A stretch of DNA of 64,000 nucleotides, from positions 1 through 64,000 of the forward strand of contig NZ_JBHTJH010000010.1 in assembly GCF_042675645.1 (NCBI RefSeq), in the 5' to 3' direction. Below are positions 58,226 to 64,000 of this stretch, one piece after another. Position numbers and translations under genes: made by a program. Within the stretch, counting starts at the first letter, position 1. Every line of letters begins with the position of its first letter. Source of the DNA: Sungkyunkwania multivorans. Its GTDB lineage: Bacteria; Bacteroidota; Bacteroidia; Flavobacteriales; Flavobacteriaceae. The notes below the pieces were generated by a model that made no database searches, was not told the origin of the DNA, and saw only the letters and a list, made by a program, of their open reading frames with translations.

Positions 58226-59965
58226 ATGAAAAAATACGTGCTACTTCTACTGATCTTGGTCTCTTGTAAGATCGAAAAAGATGCCTCAACCTTTGATTTC
58301 ATTACACCTTTTGAAGCATCAGGAGGTACCGAAACAGCAACCTATGATCAAGTGGTCTCTTTTTATGAGAACCTGGCTTTGACCTATCGGTCGGTGAAAC
58401 TTCGTACTGGTGGCAGAACAGATAGTGGCGAAAGACTTCAATTGGTAATTATAAACCCGAGTCCAGAAACCAATTTCAACAATATCGGGGAAGAGAAACG
58501 GGTTATTTTGATCAACAACGGCATCCACCCAGGCGAAAGTGATGGCATCGACGCCACTATGATGCTCTTTCGAGATATCGCCCAAGGGAAGATCCCCATG
58601 CCAGAAAATACTGTTTTAGCGACGATTCCGATATACAATATCGGCGGAGCCCTGAACCGCAATGCTTCCACTAGGGCCAATCAAAATGGACCCAAAGAAT
58701 ATGGTTTCAGGGGAAATGCTCGCAACTACGACCTGAACAGGGATTTTATCAAAGCAGATACCAGGAATGCCAGTGCCTTTGCCAAGATCTTTCATACGAT
58801 AAAGCCAGATGTCTTTATCGACAACCATGTAAGTAACGGAGCAGATTATCAGTATGTATTGACCCATCTTTTTACCCAACACGACAAATTAGGTGGCGAG
58901 CTAGGTAATTATCTCCATACAGAAATGATGCCAACACTAGAAAGAACGCTGGCAGCGAAAAAATGGGATATCACCCCTTATGTGAACGTTTGGGGAACCA
59001 CGCCCGAAAAGGGTTTTTCGCAATTTTTAGATCTTCCGAGATATTCTACCGGCTATACAAGCCTGTGGAACACTTTGGGTATGATGGTAGAGACGCATAT
59101 GTTGAAACCTTATAATCTGCGCGTGGAAGGCACGTATGAGTTGATGAAAAGCATGATAGCGATCGTCGAAAGAGATCATGAGAAAATAAAGCAGCTACGC
59201 CAACGAGCACGAGATGATTTTGCCAAACGGGATACCTATGCTATCGAATGGAGCTTGGATGAAAGCAAATCGACAAAAATTGATTTTAAGGGATACGAAG
59301 GTAAAATGATTCCTAGCAAGGTCACAGAAGCAGAGCGATTAAAATACGATCAGAGCAAACCTTTTGAAGTTGAAGTAGCCTATCAAAACCGTTTTAAGCC
59401 GTCGAAAGAGGTTACCGTTCCTAAAGCCTACATTATTTCTAGGGCCTGGTCTAGAATTATTGAACGCCTTGAGAACAACAAGGTGGAAATGGAATATATC
59501 GAAGATGAAACTACGATGGAGGTCGAGGTATATCACATTGACTCTTATGAAACTCGAAAGTCGGCTTACGAAGGGCACTATCCACATTATAACACCAAGG
59601 TAAGAATGAACAAAGAGATGGTCACATTTCCGAGCGACAAATTTTTGATCATCAAAACTGACCAGCCCGCCTTTCGTTACCTTCTTGAAACCTTAGAACC
59701 TGAAGCGCCCGATTCATTTTTCAATTGGAATTTTTTCGACACGATCTTGCAACAGAAGGAAGGATTCTCTCCTTATGTTTGGGAAGATAAAGCATTGGAG
59801 TTACTATCCAAGAATGATGAACTAAGGGCTGAATTCGAAAAGAAAAAGCGGGATGATGAGGCCTTTTCAAGCAATTGGTATGCGCAATTAGATTGGATCT
59901 ATAAACGATCTGAGCATTACGAGAAGGCGCATATGAGATATCCGGTATACAGAGTGAGTCGTTAA
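58226..59965 (+). CDS. M14 family metallocarboxypeptidase lipoprotein
   Basis: This 579-residue lipoprotein has a lipobox (LILVSC, Cys 14) and the M14 zinc-peptidase core. INNGIHPGESDGIDAT provides the His and Glu ligands near residue 97, RDFIKADTRNASAFAK follows, and FIDNHVSNGADYQYVL supplies the third His near 197. The C-terminal half (about 340-579) is an extra domain of unknown type. It likely trims C-terminal residues from peptides outside the cytoplasm; the substrate is not known. It is the last gene of the three-gene run. Confidence 0.88.
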   Translation: MKKYVLLLLILVSCKIEKDASTFDFITPFEASGGTETATYDQVVSFYENLALTYRSVKLRTGGRTDSGERLQLVIINPSPETNFNNIGEEKRVILINNGIHPGESDGIDATMMLFRDIAQGKIPMPENTVLATIPIYNIGGALNRNASTRANQNGPKEYGFRGNARNYDLNRDFIKADTRNASAFAKIFHTIKPDVFIDNHVSNGADYQYVLTHLFTQHDKLGGELGNYLHTEMMPTLERTLAAKKWDITPYVNVWGTTPEKGFSQFLDLPRYSTGYTSLWNTLGMMVETHMLKPYNLRVEGTYELMKSMIAIVERDHEKIKQLRQRARDDFAKRDTYAIEWSLDESKSTKIDFKGYEGKMIPSKVTEAERLKYDQSKPFEVEVAYQNRFKPSKEVTVPKAYIISRAWSRIIERLENNKVEMEYIEDETTMEVEVYHIDSYETRKSAYEGHYPHYNTKVRMNKEMVTFPSDKFLIIKTDQPAFRYLLETLEPEAPDSFFNWNFFDTILQQKEGFSPYVWEDKALELLSKNDELRAEFEKKKRDDEAFSSNWYAQLDWIYKRSEHYEKAHMRYPVYRVSR

Positions 59966-60117
59966 TTCTTGTCTCTTGTCTCTCGATGTTAGATGACGGG
60001 TGATGGTCTTTAAGTTGAAAGTTTGAAGTTTATAAGTTTAGTGTTGAGAAATGTTCTGCTACTTGTACCTAAACATTTAAGCTAAACTCCTCTACCTGTA
60101 AGCTCATCCATCTTATC

Positions 60118-60145
60118 TTGCTCCTTGCTCCTTGCTCCTTGCTCC
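60118..60145. repeat. Tandem heptamer repeat (TTGCTCC x4)
   Basis: Four exact copies of TTGCTCC (60118-60145) lie in the gap between the M14 and Nudix genes. The surrounding 200 bases contain other short near-repeats (CTTGTCTCTTGTCTC, TTGAAAGTTTGAAG). No gene is seen in this gap. Confidence 0.85.
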
Positions 60146-60168
60146 TGAAAATTAAATAGTCTCGATCC

Positions 60169-60762
60169 CTAAACTCCATTCTCAAATAGCAGCTTAATGT
60201 TTTCATAGGAGTCCGTCAATGCTTCCTTTGTCTGCACATCGTTTTTCCATGCTACCTCAGTGATATCTTCATCTAGCTGGGGGGTCGTAGGCCCGATGTA
60301 ATCGGTGTTCATAGCGTACCAATGTGTCAGCTTCAACTTATAAATACCATTTCTTCTGAATAAATGATACGTATCCATCAATTGGTGATCGATCGCTACG
60401 TTCTCAACACCCGTCTCCTCCTCTACTTCTCGGACCGCCGCCTCTTCTACACTCTCGCCTTTTTCTATTTTACCCTTTGGAAGATCCCATTTATCATTTC
60501 TGCGAATAAAGAGCACTTCTCCTTTTGAATTCTTTACCAATCCTCCACCAGCAATGACGACTGGCAATTTTTCTTTAAAGAGATCGAGCAATAGATGTTT
60601 ATTTGGATGGTATAATCGTGCTTCAGCGATCTTATTTTTTTGCAGCTGACGGATGACCTCATAAATATCAGCACTTTCTAACAAAAAGAGCTTAAAATCC
60701 GTTTCTTTTGTAATCGTATTTGTTAATACAATAGGTTTTTCATTCACAAAAACTTTATACAT
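60169..60762 (-). CDS. Nudix hydrolase
   Basis: This 197-residue protein contains a full Nudix box: GKIEKGESVEEAAVREVEEE followed by TGV, near the middle of the sequence, with the catalytic Glu residues. An N-terminal extension (MYKVFVNEKPIVLTNT) precedes it. Such flavobacterial Nudix proteins hydrolyse nucleoside diphosphate derivatives; the substrate is unknown. I start at ATG 60762 (MYKVFV). It is divergent from pyrE with only seven bases between the start codons. Confidence 0.9.
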   Translation of the reverse strand: MYKVFVNEKPIVLTNTITKETDFKLFLLESADIYEVIRQLQKNKIAEARLYHPNKHLLLDLFKEKLPVVIAGGGLVKNSKGEVLFIRRNDKWDLPKGKIEKGESVEEAAVREVEEETGVENVAIDHQLMDTYHLFRRNGIYKLKLTHWYAMNTDYIGPTTPQLDEDITEVAWKNDVQTKEALTDSYENIKLLFENGV

Positions 60763-60765
60763 TTG
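60758..60765 (+). promoter_or_regulatory. -7 box of pyrE inside the divergent gap
   Basis: TACATTTG (60758-60765) matches the -7 consensus and lies five bases before the pyrE ATG at 60770, overlapping the Nudix start codon. If used, pyrE mRNA would be nearly leaderless. No clean -33 TTTG is seen about 19 bases upstream. Confidence 0.55.
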
Positions 60766-60769
60766 CAGC

Positions 60770-61414
60770 ATGATTTTGGATAAGGAAACCGCCAAGAAGA
60801 CAGCTGAACTTCTACTACAAATTAATGCAATTAAATTGAGTCCTAAAAATCCTTTTACATGGGCCTCTGGATGGAAATCTCCTATCTACTGCGATAATAG
60901 AATCACGCTATCCTTTCCTCTTATCAGGAATTATTTGCGAGAGGAAATGAGCAAACAGATCGAAGAACGTTTTGGCAAACCAGATGTCATTGCAGGGGTT
61001 GCGACAGGCGCCATAGGTATTGGAATGCTTGTTGCCGAATATATGGGACTTCCTTTTGTCTATGTAAGGCCAGAGCCAAAGAAACATGGCCGTGAGAACC
61101 AAATAGAGGGCTTCTTGGAATCTGGACAAAGCGTCATGGTCATCGAGGATCTCATCAGCACTGGAAAGAGCAGCCTCAATGCCGTGACCGCATTGAAAGA
61201 GGCCGGTGCCGTTGTTAAAGGGATGATCGCGATCTTTTCATACGGTTTTGACATTGCTGAAAAGAATTTTGAAAAAGCAGCTGTTGACCTATATACCCTG
61301 AGCAACTACGAAAACTTGCTTTCTCAAGCACTGGAAACCAATTACATCACAGAAAAAGAGTTGGCTGCCTTACGATCTTGGAGAGATCATCCTTCAGAAT
61401 GGAACGCTAATTGA
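60770..61414 (+). CDS. pyrE: Orotate phosphoribosyltransferase
   Basis: This 214-residue enzyme joins orotate to PRPP in pyrimidine synthesis. The PRPP-binding motif VMVIEDLISTGKSSLNAV lies near residue 125. NPFTWASGWKSPIYCDNRI and GVATGAIGIGMLVAEYMGLPFVYVRPEPKKHG match the family. Start MILDKETAKKTAELLLQINAI is typical. It lies between a divergent Nudix gene and a co-directional SRPBCC gene. Confidence 0.97.
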   Translation: MILDKETAKKTAELLLQINAIKLSPKNPFTWASGWKSPIYCDNRITLSFPLIRNYLREEMSKQIEERFGKPDVIAGVATGAIGIGMLVAEYMGLPFVYVRPEPKKHGRENQIEGFLESGQSVMVIEDLISTGKSSLNAVTALKEAGAVVKGMIAIFSYGFDIAEKNFEKAAVDLYTLSNYENLLSQALETNYITEKELAALRSWRDHPSEWNAN

Positions 61415-61453
61415 TATAGGCCATACTAATTAATAATTCATTTCATATTTCAC

Positions 61454-61846
61454 ATGAACTTACAAAGTCCTAAAGTAACAGTAGACAAGTCACCACAAGA
61501 ACTTTTCGAATCTCTGATGAAGGTCGAAAATTTCGAGAAGCTTATGCCAGAGAGTATCAATAAGTTTGAGGTTCTGGAAGAAGGCAAATTCCTTTTCCAG
61601 TTAAAAGGTATGCCCGAGCTTATATTGAAGTTAAAAGAATCTACGCCGCCTAACAAGGTTGTTTTGGGAGCGGCGAGTGACAAACTTCCCTTCACCCTTA
61701 CCGCAGATATCAAAGAGGTCGAAGCCAACAAAAGTGAAGCGCAATTGACCTTCGAGGGAGAATTCAATCCAATGATGTCCATGATGATCAAGGCACCTAT
61801 CACTAAGTTCATCGGCACCCTATCTGAAAATATGGGGAAGCTTTAA
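61454..61846 (+). CDS. SRPBCC family protein
   Basis: This 130-residue protein begins MNLQSPKVTVDKSPQELFESLMKVENFEKLMPESINKFEV, the pattern of the START/Bet v1-like SRPBCC fold seen next to pyrE in many Flavobacteriaceae. ADIKEVEANKSEAQLTFEGEFNPMMSMMIKAPITKFIGTLSENMGKL closes the sequence. These proteins bind hydrophobic ligands; the ligand is unknown. It follows pyrE by 39 bases and is probably co-transcribed. Confidence 0.85.
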   Translation: MNLQSPKVTVDKSPQELFESLMKVENFEKLMPESINKFEVLEEGKFLFQLKGMPELILKLKESTPPNKVVLGAASDKLPFTLTADIKEVEANKSEAQLTFEGEFNPMMSMMIKAPITKFIGTLSENMGKL

Positions 61847-61868
61847 AATAGTGTACGATTGAAGTTGG

Positions 61869-61904
61869 CAGTTGCGGTAAGTTTTTTTTACAAACCGCTA
61901 ACTG
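61869..61904. terminator. Hairpin between the convergent SRPBCC and birA genes
   Basis: CAGTTGCGGT (61869-61878) pairs with ACCGCTAACTG (61894-61904) with one bulged base. The loop is T-rich. It lies between two convergent genes and could serve both; no clean T run follows the stem on either strand. Confidence 0.35.
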
Positions 61905-61927
61905 TCTACTACACCCGCCTATCTCTA

Positions 61928-62659
61928 TCAATATAGAAGCTTTATCTGTTTAAGGTCAAATTCCTCTATGCGGTTATCTTCAAGCTTCACCAAGAGTTTT
62001 CCGGTATCGGTCACTCCTTGAATAAATCCCATAAACAGTTCTCCATCTAAATTTTTAAATGTTGAAGGCTTGTCTTTTCTAAAGAGATTTTCCTCGTATT
62101 CTTTTTTTAACTGGTCAAAGGCTCTATCTTCTATCAATGGCGCATATTCCTTTAACTGTTTCATCACCTGATGCAACACCTCATCCAAAGAATACGTGAT
62201 GCCATTGATCAATTTTAGGGATGATGCACTTTGTAAATGGTCAAAATAGGTCTGATTCACATTAAGTCCAATACCAATGACAGCAGCATTCATTTGTCCA
62301 TTCTTAATAATATTCTCTATAAGAATGCCACATATTTTCTTATTTGCTGACAAAATGTCGTTCGGCCATTTTATTTTGAGCTGAGGGACTGCGAAGTAAT
62401 TTAAGGCCTTTACGATTGCCAGCGACACCCCCATGCTTATACTGAACTGTTCACTATGATCCAAACAAACAATCTTCTTTAACACACTTATTGTTAGGTT
62501 TTTACCTTTTTCCGAGGCCCATGAAGTCCCGATCTGCCCTCGTCCTTTGATCTGCTCCAACGCAGACACAACGGTATAATCCTCCAAATTTCTTTTGGTG
62601 TATATCTCTTTTAGGTAATCATTTGTCGAACCAATGGCATCAAGTTTGATGATATTCAT
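61928..62659 (-). CDS. birA: Biotin--[acetyl-CoA carboxylase] ligase
   Basis: This 243-residue enzyme attaches biotin to acetyl-CoA carboxylase. The catalytic domain starts almost at once (MNIIKLDAIGSTNDYLKE). EQIKGRGQIGTSWASEKGKNL holds the GRGxxG biotinyl-AMP motif near residue 37, and KWPNDILSANKKICGILIEN follows. A C-terminal SH3-like domain ends the sequence. It lacks the DNA-binding domain of the Escherichia coli repressor, so it is an enzyme only. It is divergent from rsfS. Confidence 0.95.
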   Translation of the reverse strand: MNIIKLDAIGSTNDYLKEIYTKRNLEDYTVVSALEQIKGRGQIGTSWASEKGKNLTISVLKKIVCLDHSEQFSISMGVSLAIVKALNYFAVPQLKIKWPNDILSANKKICGILIENIIKNGQMNAAVIGIGLNVNQTYFDHLQSASSLKLINGITYSLDEVLHQVMKQLKEYAPLIEDRAFDQLKKEYEENLFRKDKPSTFKNLDGELFMGFIQGVTDTGKLLVKLEDNRIEEFDLKQIKLLY

Positions 62660-62694
62660 AAAATAATAATTGGAATCTTATGTTAAATAAGAGC

Positions 62695-62723
62695 TTTGAG
62701 AATTTAAAAAAGTAATAACTTTG
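62695..62723 (+). promoter_or_regulatory. Promoter of rsfS
   Basis: TTTG (62695-62698), a 17-base spacer and TAACTTTG (62716-62723) fit the Bacteroidota promoter pattern with a slightly short spacer. The expected start near 62728 gives a leader of about 15 bases before ATG 62744. Confidence 0.55.
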
Positions 62724-62743
62724 CATAAAATAACAAAAAATTA

Positions 62744-63115
62744 ATGGTAAAAACGAATAGCGGCGCCGACCAGCTTATATCAGTTATTATAGAGGGAATT
62801 GAGGAGGTAAAGGGTTCAGATATAGACATTTTGGACCTTCGTGAGATAGAAAATACGGTCTGCGACTATTTTATCATTTGCAATGGTACTTCCAATACAC
62901 AAGTTAATGCGATCGTTAACTCCATTCAAAAAACAGTTAGCAAACAAATAAAAGACAAACCATGGCATGTAGAAGGAACTGACAATGCCGAATGGGTTTT
63001 AATGGATTATGTGAACGTTGTGGTACACATTTTTCAAAAACATATAAGAGAATATTACGATATAGAAGGCTTATGGGGCGATGCCAAAGTGACTTCTATA
63101 GCTACCAATTACTAA
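62744..63115 (+). CDS. rsfS: Ribosomal silencing factor RsfS
   Basis: This 123-residue protein binds uL14 and blocks subunit joining when nutrients run out. The family pattern is complete: IIEGIEEVKGSDIDILDLREIENTVCDYFIICNGTSNTQVNAI, then KPWHVEGTDNAEWVLMDYVNVVVHIFQKHIREYYDIEGLWGDAK. It lies 10 bases upstream of ftsH and is likely co-transcribed with it, an order common in this phylum. Confidence 0.96.
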   Translation: MVKTNSGADQLISVIIEGIEEVKGSDIDILDLREIENTVCDYFIICNGTSNTQVNAIVNSIQKTVSKQIKDKPWHVEGTDNAEWVLMDYVNVVVHIFQKHIREYYDIEGLWGDAKVTSIATNY

Positions 63116-63125
63116 AAAATGCTTC

Positions 63126-64000
63126 ATGGCAGACGAGAAAACACCAAATAAGAAACCCAAGTTCAATGCATACTGGATCTATGCGATTCTAATAGCTGTT
63201 CTGCTGAGTATGACTGTTTTTAACAGTGACAGCCAATGGCAGGACGCGCCTAGAACCAATGTTTCAGATTTTGAAAGATATCTGAACGATGGAGATGTGA
63301 AAAAGGTCGTGGTGATCAACAAACAAAGAGCCCTTGTTTACCTCGACCAAGAGGCCTTGGCAAAAGATGCCCACAAAAAGATACCCAAGACGACCTTTTT
63401 AAAGCAGGCCAATACAGGGCCTCACTATGAATTTGAAATAGGCGACCTTACCCTTTTTCAGGAAAGACTCCAAGAAGCTAAAGCCAAAGGAATTCAATTT
63501 GATTACGACTTCAAGACCAAACATAACATTTGGACCGATTATATAGGAATCCTACTGCCACTGGTACTTTTTATAGGTATTTGGATCTTCTTGATGAGAA
63601 GAATGAGCGGTGGCGGAGCTGCTGGCGGTGGCGGACAGATCTTTAATATAGGAAAATCCAGAGCCAAACTTTTTGACGAGAAGACCGATACGAAGGTATC
63701 TTTCAAAGATGTTGCTGGTCTCGAAGGTGCAAAAGAGGAAGTTCAAGAAATTGTGGATTTTCTAAAGAATCCGGACAAATACACCTCATTGGGAGGAAAG
63801 ATCCCAAAGGGAGCACTCCTCGTTGGACCTCCTGGTACCGGTAAAACATTATTGGCCAAAGCCGTCGCCGGAGAGGCCAAAGTACCTTTCTTCTCACTGT
63901 CAGGTTCAGATTTTGTTGAAATGTTCGTGGGTGTGGGAGCGTCTAGAGTACGGGACCTCTTTAAACAGGCAAAAGACAAATCACCATCGATCATCTTTAT
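63126..64000 (+). CDS. ftsH: ATP-dependent zinc metalloprotease FtsH, N-terminal part (cut by window edge)
   Basis: The frame opens at ATG 63126 (MADEKTPNKKPKFNAYW) and runs to the edge (291 codons and one base) with no stop. Two membrane spans (about residues 17-33 and 138-158) flank a periplasmic segment. A Gly-rich linker (GGGAAGGGG) leads into the AAA domain: FKDVAGLEGAKEEVQEIVDFLKNPDKY, Walker A GPPGTGKT near 240, the pore-loop motif EMFVGVGASRVRD and the beginning of Walker B (SIIFI). The zinc protease domain lies outside the window. It degrades misassembled membrane and some soluble proteins. Confidence 0.97.
   Translation, partial: MADEKTPNKKPKFNAYWIYAILIAVLLSMTVFNSDSQWQDAPRTNVSDFERYLNDGDVKKVVVINKQRALVYLDQEALAKDAHKKIPKTTFLKQANTGPHYEFEIGDLTLFQERLQEAKAKGIQFDYDFKTKHNIWTDYIGILLPLVLFIGIWIFLMRRMSGGGAAGGGGQIFNIGKSRAKLFDEKTDTKVSFKDVAGLEGAKEEVQEIVDFLKNPDKYTSLGGKIPKGALLVGPPGTGKTLLAKAVAGEAKVPFFSLSGSDFVEMFVGVGASRVRDLFKQAKDKSPSIIF

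Noticed and set aside
1..64000. CRISPR array, rRNA genes, prophage or insertion sequences
   Set aside because: No regularly spaced direct repeats, no rRNA sequence, no transposase or phage structural gene was seen on either strand.

Overview
The window is a chromosomal segment of a marine-type Flavobacteriaceae (Bacteroidota). The evidence is Bacteroidota-style promoters (TTTG, about 19 nt, TAnnTTTG), an almost complete lack of Shine-Dalgarno sites except before rpsU, tRNA genes without encoded CCA, DUF2851/DUF3467/DUF1501/DUF1800 genes, two THX-type ribosomal proteins, and rsfS-ftsH next to birA. Base composition is moderate (low 40s % GC by eye). I cannot name the genus.

Region by region: (1) 1-2327 is the N-terminal part of a very large secreted adhesin-like gene on the minus strand, cut by the window edge; its last 110 bases jump to about 66% GC. 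(2) 2952-18895, minus strand, is the translation/transcription core: rpsU, xerC, hpf, tRNA-Thr(TGT), tRNA-Tyr, tRNA-Gly, tRNA-Thr(GGT), tuf, tRNA-Trp, secE, nusG, rplK, rplA, rplJ, rplL, rpoB, rpoC and a DUF3467 gene, with hairpins at several junctions. (3) 18972-29778, minus strand, holds metabolic and envelope genes: acyl-CoA dehydrogenase, a helix-hairpin-helix protein, AGCS symporter, potassium channel, PspC, DUF2851, rhodanese, two thioredoxin-fold proteins and a DUF1501/DUF1800 pair. (4) 29930-30962 is a marR-yceI operon with a palindromic operator. (5) 31112-38655 is a complete tryptophan operon (trpL leader, E, G, D, C, F, B, A and a small membrane protein). It is preceded by a textbook ribosome-stalling attenuator with three Trp codons and is littered with dispersed palindromic repeats, some inside the trpF reading frame. 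(6) 38656-47356 is a looser accessory stretch with AT-rich orphan genes, a cupin, an alpha-amylase lipoprotein, small enzymes and an M20 peptidase. (7) 47370-55320 has a UDG-family gene, the THX pair, a TPR protein, yaaA, rluD, a PASTA protein, ddl, coaD and a SulP transporter. (8) 55484-59965 is a run of secreted genes: an unrecognised 780-residue protein, a six-cysteine small protein and an M14 carboxypeptidase. (9) 60169-64000 holds a Nudix gene, pyrE, a SRPBCC gene, birA, rsfS and the start of ftsH.

The most interesting signals are the trp attenuator, the repeat-derived peptide segments in TrpF and Ddl, the exceptional Shine-Dalgarno site of rpsU, the abrupt GC change in the adhesin, and the tandem THX genes. 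I see no CRISPR array, prophage, insertion sequence or rRNA. All assignments come from reading the sequence and from family knowledge; no alignment or database search was run.
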